Source: Hyphomicrobiales bacterium (GTDB taxonomy: Bacteria > Pseudomonadota > Alphaproteobacteria > Rhizobiales > Beijerinckiaceae). Taken from it: 64,000 bases of DNA. The notes under the pieces are model-generated. The model was not told the origin of the DNA. It made no database searches and saw only the letters and a list, made by a program, of their open reading frames with translations. The position numbers were made by a program, and so were the translations under genes. The stretch lies in assembly GCA_004144595.1 (NCBI GenBank), contig SEEM01000008.1:1-64000 (forward strand), read 5' to 3'. Shown here in pieces: positions 44,416-55,052 of this stretch (within the stretch, counting starts at the first letter, position 1; each line of letters starts with the position of its first letter).

Positions 44416-44664
44416 GGCGTGCGCTCCTCGAACCGGGCGTCAGGGCTATGCCGGACAAGTAGCCCCGACAGCCCGCGCTGCCAACCTGCGAGCACGCCAG
44501 AAATCACTCGGCAGAAATCGCTTGGCAGCCGCCGCAGCTTTCCTTATGCAGCCGCGATCGGGCTTCGGTTCCGTTCGTAAGCGTCTCACGTCAGGCAACG
44601 CATCCCTTCGGCGCAAAGCCGTACCGGATGCGTCCGAACGGCCTGTCCTTGCGAAAGCCTGCCC

Positions 44665-44916
44665 ATGACCAGTTCGACCTACCCTCGCCTCCCCGCCCGC
44701 TACGCCGGCGTGGTGATGCCGTTTTTCCTGTCCGTGCTGATGACCTTCGTCGTCTCAGGCATATCGACCCTGAAGGCGCTCGGTCCGACCGCCGTGTTCC
44801 TCCAGACCTGGCCTGCCTCCTGGGCCCTGTCCTGGATCGTCGCCTTCCCGACGCTGCTGCTGGTTCTGCCGGTCGTCCGGCGCCTGGTCGCGCTCGTGGT
44901 GGCCCCGCCCGCCTGA
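44665..44916 (+). CDS. DUF2798 small membrane protein
   Basis: 83 aa with two transmembrane helices (YAGVVMPFFLSVLMTFVVSG and LSWIVAFPTLLLVLPVVRRL) and the intervening TWPASWALSW motif, which matches DUF2798. Inner membrane; function unknown. It ends 4 bp before the convergent yjbQ stop. The 249 bp upstream contain no recognisable gene. Confidence 0.82.
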   Translation: MTSSTYPRLPARYAGVVMPFFLSVLMTFVVSGISTLKALGPTAVFLQTWPASWALSWIVAFPTLLLVLPVVRRLVALVVAPPA

Positions 44917-44920
44917 CTCG

Positions 44921-45346
44921 TCACGCGGAGAGGTGGAGAGCGACCTCGCGCCGATGCGGCCTCTGGCGGTGCTCGAACAGATAGATGCCCTGCCAGGTAC
45001 CGAGCGCGAGGCGCCCGCCCATTACCGGAACGGCCAGCGAAACCGGCGTCAGCGCCGCCTTGATATGGGCGGGCATGTCGTCCGGTCCCTCGTCGCGATG
45101 GACGAGATAGGCCATCGCCGGATCATCCGCGGACGGCACCAGACGACGGAAAAAGGCGTCGAGATCGCGTCGCACATCCGGGTCGGCATTCTCCTGGATC
45201 AGGAGCGAGCAGGAGGTATGGCGCACGAACAGGGTCAGCAAACCGCTCGTCTCGCCGCTCTCCTTCACGAAGGAGACGGCGCGGTCGGTGAACTCATAGA
45301 GCCCCGGCCCACGCGTCTCGACGCTCAGGATCGTCTGCCGCGCCAT
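44921..45346 (-). CDS. YjbQ family protein (secondary thiamine-phosphate synthase type)
   Basis: 141 aa. FVRHTSCSLLIQENADPDVR and the C-terminal LGTWQGIYLFEHRQRPHRRE are the two conserved blocks of the UPF0047/YjbQ family, for which weak thiamine-phosphate synthase activity has been reported. ATG 45346 shares its A with the stop of the upstream LysE-type gene (TGATG), so they are translationally coupled. A longer frame would only shadow that gene. Confidence 0.9.
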   Translation of the reverse strand: MARQTILSVETRGPGLYEFTDRAVSFVKESGETSGLLTLFVRHTSCSLLIQENADPDVRRDLDAFFRRLVPSADDPAMAYLVHRDEGPDDMPAHIKAALTPVSLAVPVMGGRLALGTWQGIYLFEHRQRPHRREVALHLSA

Positions 45347-45957
45347 CAGCGCTCGGTCAGCGCGAGCTTGGCGCCGAGCGCGACGAAGGCAGCCGCGAAA
45401 CTGCGCCTGAGCCACGCCATCACCGCCGGGCGGCCGATGACCTTGTCTCGCATCGCCGCGGCGAAGAGCCCGTAGAGCGCGAAGACGATGAAGGTCATCG
45501 CCATGAACACGCCGGAGAGCTCCAGCATCTGCGCCATGGGGCTCGCCTCGTCGTCCACGATGAACTGCGGCAGGAAGGCGACGAAGAAGATCGAGAGCTT
45601 GGGGTTGAGCAGGTTGAGCGCCAGCCCGTCGCGCAGCACCAACCAGGCCGAGCGCGCATCCGCCTTGGTCTCGACCTTGAGCGCACCATGCTCCCGGAGC
45701 GTCTGCCAGGCCATGTAGAGCAGATAGGCGACGCCGGCATATTTCACGATGGCGAAGGCGAGCGCGCTGGCATGCAGCAGCGCCGCGATCCCCATCATCG
45801 CCGCGATCAGATGCGGCACGATTCCAATCGTGCAGGCGACGGCCGCCAGCACGCTCGCCCGCGAGCCGCGCGTCAGCCCGGCGGCGATGGTGTAGATCGC
45901 CCCCGTTCCGGGCGAGGCGACAATGATCAGGGATGTCAGCAGGAATTCGGGGGACAT
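45346..45957 (-). CDS. LysE family amino-acid exporter
   Basis: 203 aa with six hydrophobic helices. SLIIVASPGTGAIYTIAAGL is the N-terminal LysE signature, with YLLYMAWQTLREHG and LALNLLNPKLSIFFVAFLPQ further on. Exports an amino acid or homoserine-lactone-like compound from the cytoplasm. ATG 45957 is used; the longer reading adds residues with no family match. Its promoter must lie in the 117 bp shared with the divergent ArsR gene. Confidence 0.9.
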   Translation of the reverse strand: MSPEFLLTSLIIVASPGTGAIYTIAAGLTRGSRASVLAAVACTIGIVPHLIAAMMGIAALLHASALAFAIVKYAGVAYLLYMAWQTLREHGALKVETKADARSAWLVLRDGLALNLLNPKLSIFFVAFLPQFIVDDEASPMAQMLELSGVFMAMTFIVFALYGLFAAAMRDKVIGRPAVMAWLRRSFAAAFVALGAKLALTER

Positions 45958-46030
45958 GGGCGCCTCCAGAAGCTTGAGGGGATGAAGCCCTCTCCAGCGG
46001 CCAAGATCAAGGTCCCGCGACGTCCTCAAA

Positions 46031-46050
46031 ACTTAGGCATTGACCTAAGT
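46031..46050. promoter_or_regulatory. ArsR operator palindrome ACTTAGG-N6-CCTAAGT
   Basis: Perfect 7-bp arms with a 6-bp spacer, 24 bp before the ArsR start. Similar CTTAGG...CCTAAG sites precede ArsR-SRPBCC gene pairs, so autoregulation is likely, although binding is inferred. Confidence 0.65.
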
Positions 46051-46074
46051 ATCCCTGCCACGTTATCGAAAGTC

Positions 46075-46419
46075 ATGGCCGCCCCCCAGCTTGCCCTCGA
46101 CGACACCTTCCGCGCGCTGTCCGATCCGACGCGGCGCGCGGTGGTCCAGGCTCTCGGCCGCGGGCCGGCCTCGGTCAGCGAATTGGCAAAGCCCTTCGAG
46201 ATGGCGCTGCCGAGCTTCCTCCAACATCTGAAGGTGCTGGAGGATTGCGGCCTCGTCGCCACCCGCAAGACCGGGCGCGTGCGCACCTGCACATTGCGGG
46301 CGGAACCGCTTGCCGCGGCCGAACACTGGCTGGAGGCGCAACGAACGCTCTGGACCAAACGCCTGGATCAGCTCGACCGGCTGGTGCTGCAACTGAAACA
46401 TCAGGAGGACAACGGATGA
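46075..46419 (+). CDS. ArsR-family regulator paired with SRPBCC protein
   Basis: 114 aa winged helix with ALDDTFRALSDPTRRAVVQA, the recognition region ASVSELAKPFEMALPSFLQH and the wing CGLVATRKTGRVRTCTL. No metal-binding cysteines are evident, as usual for the members that partner SRPBCC proteins. The stop overlaps the next start (ATGA). It probably represses its own operon through the palindrome at 46031-46050. Confidence 0.9.
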   Translation: MAAPQLALDDTFRALSDPTRRAVVQALGRGPASVSELAKPFEMALPSFLQHLKVLEDCGLVATRKTGRVRTCTLRAEPLAAAEHWLEAQRTLWTKRLDQLDRLVLQLKHQEDNG

Positions 46420-46898
46420 CCGATATGCATGCGACCGCCTTCGACCCGGCGCTCGACCTCGAATTACGGCGCGAGACAGACGTTCCACCCCGCCTGGTCT
46501 GGCGTGCCTGGACCGAGCCGAAGTTGCTGATGCAGTGGTTCACCCCCGCGCCCTGGAAGACGACTGCCTGCGAACTCGACCTGCGCCCCGGCGGCAAGTT
46601 CCATACGGTGATGGAAGGACCGAACGGCGAGAAGCACGACAACAACGGTTGCGTTCTGGCGGTGGTGCCGGAAACCTTCCTGCTCTTCACCGATGCGCTA
46701 GGCCCGGGCTTCCGCCCGATCGAAGGAGGCTTCATGACGGCATCGGTGACGATCCAGCCGACCGCGACCGGCACGCTCTACATCGCCCGCGCCTATCACA
46801 AGGATGCCGCCGGCAAGCAGCAGCACGAGGACATGGGGTTCCATAACGGCTGGGGCGCAGCCTGGGAGCAACTGGTGGCGCTGGCGCGCACGCTCTGA
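46416..46898 (+). CDS. SRPBCC (AHSA1-like) domain protein
   Basis: 160 aa START-like fold with RRETDVPPRLVWRAWTEPKL, LMQWFTPAPWKTTACELDLR and C-terminal GFHNGWGAAWEQLVALAR, the AHSA1/SRPBCC hallmarks. It binds an unknown hydrophobic ligand in the cytoplasm. Translationally coupled to the ArsR gene and followed by a strong terminator. Confidence 0.9.
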   Translation: MTDMHATAFDPALDLELRRETDVPPRLVWRAWTEPKLLMQWFTPAPWKTTACELDLRPGGKFHTVMEGPNGEKHDNNGCVLAVVPETFLLFTDALGPGFRPIEGGFMTASVTIQPTATGTLYIARAYHKDAAGKQQHEDMGFHNGWGAAWEQLVALARTL

Positions 46899-46926
46899 AT
46901 TGTCGGAAATTCGCTCGGGGAACGAA

Positions 46927-46954
46927 GAAGGGCGCCGTTGGCGCCCTTCTTTTT
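46927..46954. terminator. Intrinsic terminator between SRPBCC gene and rpoD
   Basis: Stem GAAGGGCGCC (46927-46936) / GGCGCCCTTC (46940-46949), loop GTT, followed by TTTTT on the plus strand and preceded by CTTCTT/AAAAA-type sequence for the minus strand. It should end both the SRPBCC transcript and the convergent rpoD transcript. Confidence 0.9.
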
Positions 46955-46958
46955 GAGG

Positions 46959-48971
<2,013 letters not shown>

Positions 48972-49164
48972 TCAGCGCTCCGCACTCGCGCCGGCCATGA
49001 CCGAGAAAGCCATATACCGACGCATAAAAGGGCGGCGCGACCGCAGGTCCGGCGCGCTCACCCACCCAAATCCAGTTGCAGATGGCACCAGACGTCGTTG
49101 ACGAATCGTGAACCACCCGACAGCTTGCGCGCACTTAGACCCGCTTCCACCCTTCGCTGGGCAA

Positions 49165-51060
49165 TCAATCCTCGGACATGGCCTCGGTGCCTTCGATCGT
49201 CTCGAGGCGGGCCTTCACGTCCTTGATCCAGGCGAAATTGGCTTCGGTCGCGTCGTCAGCCAAGGCGCGCTCGGCTGCTCTCAACTCGCTATTTAGCGTT
49301 CGCGCGCGATGATGCAAGACGAGAGCCTGATGAATCGAGTCGAAAACCGATTCAGGATCAGCATCTTGCGCCAATTTCAGCCGCTCGGCCGGTCCTGTCA
49401 CGGCCATGAGATGGCCCCGCGCTTCCCGGACACGCGGTTGCGCCAGCCGATTCGCCAGCGTTTCCCGGTCAAGCGTGTCCTCGACGGAATCGAGCAGGGC
49501 CTGCCGGAAACGCTCGGCCGCCGGCCCGTCCAGCGACAGCTCTGCTAGATCGTCGGCGCAGCGCAGGATGAGATCGGGATGGCTGGCCAGCGCCAGCAGG
49601 ATGAAGGCCTCGCGCTGGTCCTCCCCGCGCAGCTTCGCCATCATGCGCGACTGTGTCACGGCGCTCGAAGCCTTCAGCGGCCCGGCGAGCCATGGAGGTA
49701 CCTGCCGGCCGAACCCGCCGCGCTGGGGAGCGCCGCCTCGCCCGCGCTGGAAGTTGCCGCCTCCGCCACGCTCCGACCGCGCCGGCGCTGAACTGGCGAA
49801 GAGCTGCGCCAGGCGCTCGTCCATCTCGCGGCGGTAATGCTTGCGCGTGGTCTCGTCGCGGATCTGGCCAAGCGGCTCCTTCAGGCGCCGCTCGAAGGCG
49901 GCGCGCCGCTCCGGCGTATCGAGCGGGCCGGCCTCGACCTCGCGCTGCCAGAGCATGTCGACCAGCGGGCGCGCTGCCGCGACGACCTCCGCAATCGCCT
50001 GCCGCCCGCCCGAGCGGGCGAGATCGTCGGGGTCCTGGCCATCCGGCAGGAGAGCAAAGGACAGCGACTTGCCCGGCTCCAGCATCGGTAGCGCGATATC
50101 GATCGCCCGGCTCGCGGCCTTGCGGCCGGCCTTGTCGCCGTCGAGGCAGATCACCGGCTCGTCGGCCATGCGCCAGAGCAGACCGAGCTGGTCCTCGGTC
50201 AGGGCCGTGCCGAGCGGCGCCACCGTTTGCGGGAAGCCGGAGAGCGACATCGCGATGACGTCGACATAGCCCTCGACCACCACGACCTGGCTGGTGTCAT
50301 GGGCTGCCTTGCGCGCGTTGTGGTGGTTGAACAGCAGCGAGCCTTTGTGGAAGAGCGGCGTCTCCGGCGAGTTCAGGTATTTTGCCGCAACCTCCGAACT
50401 CATGGCCCGCCCGCCGAAAGCAATCACACGCCCACGGGAATCGTGGATGGGAAACATCACCCGGTCGCGGAAGCGATCATAGGGCACGGCGATCTCGTCG
50501 CCATGCACGAGCAGCCCCGCCTCCATCATCAGTTCGGCCGGGACGCCCTTCCCCGCCAGATGGTCGCGCAGGGCGAAGCGGTCGGCTGGGCCGTAGCCGA
50601 GGCGGAAGCGTGTGCGCGCCTCGCCGTCGAGCCCACGCGTCGCGAGATAGCGCCGGGCACCGCCGCCGCGATCGCCCATCAACTCGGCCTCGAAGAACTG
50701 CGCGGCAAGCTCGACGACTTCGTGCAGTCCCTTGCGTTTCTCCTCCTGGACCTGCGCCTCCGCCGTGATCTTCGGCAGGATGACGCCGGCCTCGGCCGCG
50801 AGCTTCTCGACGGCCTCGGGGAAGGAGAGCCCCTCGGTCTCCATCACGAACTTGAAGATGTCGCCGTTCTTGCCTGACGAAAAATCGAAGAAGGACGCCT
50901 TCTGGTCGTTGACGAAGAACGAGGCCGTCTTCTCGGCATTGAAGGGCGAAAGCCCCTTCCATTCGCGCCCAGACTTCTGGAGGCGCACGCGCTTGCCCAC
51001 GACCGCCGAGACAGGCAGCCGCGCCTTGATCTCTTCAAGGACGGAGGGCGGGAATTTCAT
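49165..51060 (-). CDS. dnaG: DNA primase DnaG with non-canonical zinc-binding domain
   Basis: 631 aa. It makes RNA primers for replication forks. The Toprim catalytic core is intact (VVVVEGYVDVIAMSLSGFPQ, VICLDGDKAGRKAASRAI), as is the C-terminal DnaB-binding helical part. In the N-terminal CHC2 module the usual CPFH reads SPFN and the CxxC reads DFSSGK (LSPFNAEKTASFF, FDFSSGKNGDIF), so all four zinc ligands are missing. Start ATG 51060. Order with rpoD and the nearby GatB/YqeY and carA genes is the usual alphaproteobacterial one. Confidence 0.97.
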   Translation of the reverse strand: MKFPPSVLEEIKARLPVSAVVGKRVRLQKSGREWKGLSPFNAEKTASFFVNDQKASFFDFSSGKNGDIFKFVMETEGLSFPEAVEKLAAEAGVILPKITAEAQVQEEKRKGLHEVVELAAQFFEAELMGDRGGGARRYLATRGLDGEARTRFRLGYGPADRFALRDHLAGKGVPAELMMEAGLLVHGDEIAVPYDRFRDRVMFPIHDSRGRVIAFGGRAMSSEVAAKYLNSPETPLFHKGSLLFNHHNARKAAHDTSQVVVVEGYVDVIAMSLSGFPQTVAPLGTALTEDQLGLLWRMADEPVICLDGDKAGRKAASRAIDIALPMLEPGKSLSFALLPDGQDPDDLARSGGRQAIAEVVAAARPLVDMLWQREVEAGPLDTPERRAAFERRLKEPLGQIRDETTRKHYRREMDERLAQLFASSAPARSERGGGGNFQRGRGGAPQRGGFGRQVPPWLAGPLKASSAVTQSRMMAKLRGEDQREAFILLALASHPDLILRCADDLAELSLDGPAAERFRQALLDSVEDTLDRETLANRLAQPRVREARGHLMAVTGPAERLKLAQDADPESVFDSIHQALVLHHRARTLNSELRAAERALADDATEANFAWIKDVKARLETIEGTEAMSED

Positions 51061-51154
51061 TAGGCTCTATCTGGACCTCTCGGCCCCGGAAGCCAATACA
51101 GAATTGCCGATGGCGGGGTTATCCGCAGCATTCAACAGGGTCTGTCGGCGGGCG

Positions 51155-51655
51155 TCACTTGCAGCCGAGCGGATCGTCGGCGAGTGCCTTCGCGGCGCCC
51201 TCGACCGGCAGCGGAACAGTGTTTCCTCCGACACTGACCGCCAATGTCTTGGCCTTGGCGAGCCGCGCGACGACAGCTTTCATCTGCGCCCGGCTGAAGC
51301 TCCTGCCCGGCTCCCAACTCAGGGAAACGTTCTCGACATCCGGCTTCGCAGCGACCGGGATCGCGGTTCCCTTGCCGTCGATCAGCAGCGTGAGCGACGT
51401 CGCCTCGTCCAGCCCCGCAGCCTTCGGCAGAGACACCTCCATGTAAGGCCCGCCTTTGATCACCGGGTTTCCCCGTGCTGCTGCGCCGTCACCGCAATAG
51501 AAGGTCAGGCGCGCTTGTTCTGGCGTGGCGACGCCGACTGCGAGCGTACCCATGTTGTAGCTCGAACCCCAACCTTCGGCGCGGGCGGGAACAAGCCCCG
51601 CCCAGCCGAAGGCGAGGCTGGTCACGATCATGGCCTTGAATGCTGAAAGCGGCAT
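51155..51655 (-). CDS. Exported protein of unknown function
   Basis: 166 aa with a signal peptide (MPLSAFKAMIVTSLAFGWAG, cleavage after ARA). The mature part has GWGSSYNMGTLAVGVATPEQ, a Cys in TFYCGDGAAARG and a terminal Cys (DDPLGCK), which could form a disulfide in the periplasm. I do not recognise the family. It lies between dnaG and the GatB/YqeY gene on the same strand. Confidence 0.78.
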   Translation of the reverse strand: MPLSAFKAMIVTSLAFGWAGLVPARAEGWGSSYNMGTLAVGVATPEQARLTFYCGDGAAARGNPVIKGGPYMEVSLPKAAGLDEATSLTLLIDGKGTAIPVAAKPDVENVSLSWEPGRSFSRAQMKAVVARLAKAKTLAVSVGGNTVPLPVEGAAKALADDPLGCK

Positions 51656-51720
51656 CGGATTCCTCCTTTGCCGTCAATGCTGACCGGCGGATGTGGCGAA
51701 AAATCGCCGATCCCTCTCGC

Positions 51721-52182
51721 TCAGCCGCCGAGCGCGGCCTTCACCATCGGGCTGACCTTGCCGAAATCCATCTGCCCCGCATAAGCGGCGCGCAACACGC
51801 CGATGACCTTGCCCATGTCCTTGACGGCGGTCGCGCCGGTCTCGGTCACGGCCTGGTCGATCGCGGCCTTCACCTCGTCGTCGGACATCTGCTTGGGCAG
51901 GTAGGACGAGATCACCGCAACCTCGACGCGCTCGCCATCGGCGAGCTCGGGGCGGTTGTTGGCATCGTAGATCGCGATCGATTCCTGGCGCTGCTTGATC
52001 ATCTTCTGGAGCACGCCGAGGATCTCGTCGGCGGTCGCCTCGCCTTTGCCGGCGCCGCGCGCCTCGATGTCCTTTTCCTTCAGCGCGGCGACGATCAGGC
52101 GGATCGCCGCGACCTTCGCCTTTTCGCCGGCCTTCATCGCTTCCTTCATATCGGCCATGAAGCGCTCGCGCAGGCTCGTCAT
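51721..52182 (-). CDS. GatB/YqeY domain protein
   Basis: 153 aa. It starts MTSLRERFMADMKEAMKAGE and shows the YqeY helical domain (AAIRLIVAALKEKDIEARGA, VISSYLPKQMSDDEVKAAID, GKVIGVLRAAYAGQMDFGKV), the tRNA-binding tail found in GatB standing alone. Thought to assist aminoacyl-tRNA handling; its exact role is unclear. Divergent from carA, an arrangement common in Hyphomicrobiales. ATG 52182 is chosen; the frame is open much further upstream only as a shadow of carA. Confidence 0.92.
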   Translation of the reverse strand: MTSLRERFMADMKEAMKAGEKAKVAAIRLIVAALKEKDIEARGAGKGEATADEILGVLQKMIKQRQESIAIYDANNRPELADGERVEVAVISSYLPKQMSDDEVKAAIDQAVTETGATAVKDMGKVIGVLRAAYAGQMDFGKVSPMVKAALGG

Positions 52183-52338
52183 CTCGTTGTTCCTTTTTCT
52201 CTTGTGCGGCCTGCGCCAGCTTCGATTGACGGGCAGCGCCCGGCTCATTAAGGCTCGCGTTCCAGACCGGCGGAGTGGATTGCCGCAGCCCCGCCCCCGC
52301 ATTTTGCCGCTGACGGCGGCCTGGACCGAGACATAGAC

Positions 52339-53547
52339 ATGACCGCTCCCGAAGGAAACCCCGCCGAAACCGGCTGGACCGAACCGCGCGCGACCGCGCT
52401 CCTCGTGCTGGCTGACGGCACTGTGCTGGAAGGCTTCGGCCTCGGCGCCATCGGCGAGGCACCGGGCGAGGTCTGCTTCAATACGGCGATGACCGGCTAT
52501 CAGGAAATCCTGACCGACCCGTCCTATGCCGGGCAGATCATCACCTTCACCTTCCCGCATGTCGGCAATGTCGGCGTGAACGAGGAGGATACCGAGACGG
52601 TGAACGCCGCCGCCTCCTCCGGCGTGCGCGGCTGCGTGCTCCACGCCGCCATCACCGAGCCGTCCAACTGGCGTTCCAACCGCCATTTCGACGCCTGGCT
52701 GAAAGCGCGCAACATCGTCGGCATTTGCGGCGTCGACACCCGCGCGTTGACCGCGCTGATCCGCGACAACGGCATGCCGAACGCGATCCTCGCCCACAGC
52801 CCGGACGGCGTCTTCGACATCGAGCGCCTGAAGAAGCAGGCGGCCGGACTGCCTTCCATGGCCGGTCTCGACCTCGTTCCGCTGGTCACCGCCGCGCAGC
52901 GCTACGACTGGGACGAGACGCCCTGGATCTGGCCGGCCGGCTACGGCAAGCGCGACAGCAACAAGTTCAAGGTCGTGGCGATCGATTACGGCGTGAAGCG
53001 CAATATCCTGCGCCTGCTCGCGAAGGCCGGCTGCGACGTCACCGTCGTTCCCTCGACCGCGACCGCCGAAGACATCCTGTCGCTCAATCCCGACGGCATC
53101 TTCCTCTCCAACGGCCCCGGCGACCCCGCCGCGACCGGCGAATATGCCGTCCCGGTGATCAAGGAGCTGCTCGAGAAGAGGGTCCCCACCTTCGGCATCT
53201 GCCTGGGCCACCAGATGATGGCGCTCGCCATCGGCGGCCAGACCCTGAAGATGAAGCAGGGTCATCATGGCGCCAATCATCCGGTCCAGGACAAGACCAC
53301 CGGTAAGGTCGAGATCGTTTCGATGAACCACGGCTTCGCGGTCGATCCGGCGAGCCTGCCGGCGAATGCGGTCGAGACCCATGTCTCGCTCTTCGACGGC
53401 TCGAACAGCGGCATCGCGCTGACCGACCGCCCGGCCTTCAGCGTCCAGCACCATCCGGAAGCCTCGCCCGGCCCGCAGGACAGCCACTACCTCTTCGCCC
53501 GCTTCACCGAATTGATGGCGGCCGAGAAGGCGAAGACCGCGGCCTGA
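52339..53547 (+). CDS. carA: Carbamoyl-phosphate synthase small subunit
   Basis: 402 aa. It hydrolyses glutamine and channels ammonia to CarB for arginine and pyrimidine synthesis. The N-terminal CPSase domain has ALLVLADGTVLEGFGLGAIG and EVCFNTAMTGYQEILTDPSY. The class I amidotransferase has the catalytic Cys in TFGICLGHQMMALAIGG and His/Glu in QHHPEASPGPQDS. carB is not next to it here. A hairpin at 53576 follows its stop. Confidence 0.97.
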   Translation: MTAPEGNPAETGWTEPRATALLVLADGTVLEGFGLGAIGEAPGEVCFNTAMTGYQEILTDPSYAGQIITFTFPHVGNVGVNEEDTETVNAAASSGVRGCVLHAAITEPSNWRSNRHFDAWLKARNIVGICGVDTRALTALIRDNGMPNAILAHSPDGVFDIERLKKQAAGLPSMAGLDLVPLVTAAQRYDWDETPWIWPAGYGKRDSNKFKVVAIDYGVKRNILRLLAKAGCDVTVVPSTATAEDILSLNPDGIFLSNGPGDPAATGEYAVPVIKELLEKRVPTFGICLGHQMMALAIGGQTLKMKQGHHGANHPVQDKTTGKVEIVSMNHGFAVDPASLPANAVETHVSLFDGSNSGIALTDRPAFSVQHHPEASPGPQDSHYLFARFTELMAAEKAKTAA

Positions 53548-53575
53548 GATTTCCGGCAGGCCGCTTTTCCGATTG

Positions 53576-53598
53576 ACCGCGCCCAACGGGCGCGGTTT
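53576..53598 (+). terminator. Hairpin after carA, overlapping a candidate promoter
   Basis: Stem ACCGCGCCC (53576-53584) / GGGCGCGGT (53588-53596), loop AAC, followed by only TTT. It is in the right place to end carA transcripts. The same bases include TTGACC (53573-53578) and, after 17 bp, TTTAAG (53596-53601), a reasonable promoter for the leader that follows, so the two readings compete. Confidence 0.5.
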
Positions 53599-53607
53599 AA
53601 GCGGGAC

Positions 53608-53702
53608 ATGACCAGCCTGATGGCCCTCCAGCGCAGCTATTACGCCCCGTCCTCATAAGGCGGTGGCATTCCCATGTTCAACCGCCGCGCTGGCGGTTGA
53701 AC
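53608..53702 (+). promoter_or_regulatory. Candidate Tyr leader peptide and attenuator upstream of the TyrA homologue
   Basis: ATG 53608 opens a 16-codon ORF (MTSLMALQRSYYAPSS, stop 53656-53658) with tandem Tyr codons. It has no Shine-Dalgarno site and would begin about seven bases after a TTTAAG -10 element, like leaderless trpL ORFs of rhizobia. After it, GGCGGT (53659-53664), ACCGCC (53681-53686) and GGCGGT (53692-53697) allow two exclusive pairings. The downstream one is the 11-bp inverted repeat GTTCAACCGCC-N5-GGCGGTTGAAC (53676-53702). There is no U-tract after it. Function is inferred. Confidence 0.4.
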
Positions 53703-53747
53703 TCAGGCAGATCACCCGGCATCGCGGCTCATAACCGAGCGAAAACG

Positions 53748-54563
53748 ATGTCCTCCCAGATCAGAACCATCTCCACCATCGGCATCATGGGCTTCGGCGC
53801 CTTCGGACGCCTGATGGCCCGCCATCTCCAGCCGCATTTCGCCCTGCGCGTCTGCGACTCCGAAAAAGCGCCCGCAGTTGATACGAGCGGCAAGGGATTG
53901 CAGCCGGCGACCGCCGCCGAAGTCGCCGCCTGCGATCTCGTGATTCTGGCCGTACCGGTCCCCGCGATCCCCGAGGCGATTGCGGCCTTGCGTCCGCATC
54001 TGAAGGCCGGTGCCATCGTGCTCGATGTCGGCTCGGTTAAGATCGGGCCGGCCCGCGCCATGAAGGCGGCGTTGCCCGACGATGTCGAGATCATCGGCAC
54101 CCACCCGCTCTTCGGCCCGCAGAGCGCCCGCAACGGGCTCGCCGGCCTCAAGATCGCGCTCTGCCCCATCAGAGGGCGCAGCACGCCGCGCGTCGCCGCC
54201 TTCCTGCGCCATGTGCTGAAGCTGAAGGTGATCGTCACCACGGCGGACGCGCATGACCGCGAGGTCGCGATGGTGCAGGGCCTGACCCATCTCATCGCCA
54301 AGATCCTGGTCCGGATGGAGCCCCTGCCCCGGACGATGACCACCGCGAGCTTCGACCTGCTGATGCAGGCGACCGAAATGGTCCGCTATGACGCGCCCAA
54401 CGTCTTCATGGCGATCGAGCGCGCCAACCCGCACGCCAAGGCGGTGCGAGATCGCTTCTTCGCGCTGGCGGATGAGATGCGGCTGTTCCTGGAAAATGGC
54501 CATGCCGAAGCGCCGCCAGTTTCCGCCCTGCCTCACGAAGTCGCAGAGGTCGCGCAGGCCTAG
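53748..54563 (+). CDS. Prephenate/arogenate dehydrogenase family protein (TyrA-like)
   Basis: 271 aa. The NAD(P)-binding motif GIMGFGAFGRLMARHL and the substrate-side IIGTHPLFGPQSARNGLAGL identify the TyrA-type dehydrogenase family, which makes the tyrosine precursor from prephenate or arogenate. The C-terminal helical domain is shorter than in classical TyrA. ATG 53748 is used; the TTG at 53697 lies inside the inverted repeat. The truncated haemoglobin gene follows by about 50 bp and may share the transcript. Confidence 0.88.
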   Translation: MSSQIRTISTIGIMGFGAFGRLMARHLQPHFALRVCDSEKAPAVDTSGKGLQPATAAEVAACDLVILAVPVPAIPEAIAALRPHLKAGAIVLDVGSVKIGPARAMKAALPDDVEIIGTHPLFGPQSARNGLAGLKIALCPIRGRSTPRVAAFLRHVLKLKVIVTTADAHDREVAMVQGLTHLIAKILVRMEPLPRTMTTASFDLLMQATEMVRYDAPNVFMAIERANPHAKAVRDRFFALADEMRLFLENGHAEAPPVSALPHEVAEVAQA

Positions 54564-54613
54564 CCTTGGCGATCGACGCCGACGAGAATACCGGAAAGGT
54601 GAATGTTCCTGCG

Positions 54614-55039
54614 ATGACCGACAACCCCCTGCTTTACCCGGGCGCCGCCCATCCCGACCTGCGCGAGCCGATGATCGCGGAACTCGTCCGCACCTTTTAT
54701 GCGCGCGCTCGGGAGGACAAGCTGATCGGCCCGGTCTTCGCGGCTGCCGTCGAGGATTGGGACCACCATATCGGCAAGATCACCGATTTCTGGAGCGGCG
54801 TGATGCTGCGCACCGGCCGCTACGATGGCCGCCCGATGCGCCCGCACCTGATCCTGCCGCTGGAAGGCAAGCATTTCGACCGCTGGCTCGACCTGTTCGA
54901 GATCACCGCGCACGAGGTCTGCCCGCCCGAGATCGCGCAGGCCTTCATCGTCCGGGCGCGACGCATCGCCGACAGCTTCGAGATGGCCCGCGCCAGCCAG
55001 CGCGGCGAGGTTGCCGGCCCGCGGCATAGTCTGAGGTAA
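54614..55039 (+). CDS. Group III truncated haemoglobin
   Basis: 141 aa two-on-two globin. LREPMIAELVRTFYARARED, the DFWSGVMLRTGRYDG segment and the proximal-His/Trp region KHFDRWLDLFEITAHEVCPP fit the group III (trHbP/CtrHb) family, which binds oxygen or NO in the cytoplasm. ATG 54614 is preferred to a TTG at 54566 that would overlap the region just after the TyrA-like stop. A two-hairpin repeat follows it. Confidence 0.9.
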   Translation: MTDNPLLYPGAAHPDLREPMIAELVRTFYARAREDKLIGPVFAAAVEDWDHHIGKITDFWSGVMLRTGRYDGRPMRPHLILPLEGKHFDRWLDLFEITAHEVCPPEIAQAFIVRARRIADSFEMARASQRGEVAGPRHSLR

Positions 55040-55052
55040 AAACGGCCCTGCC

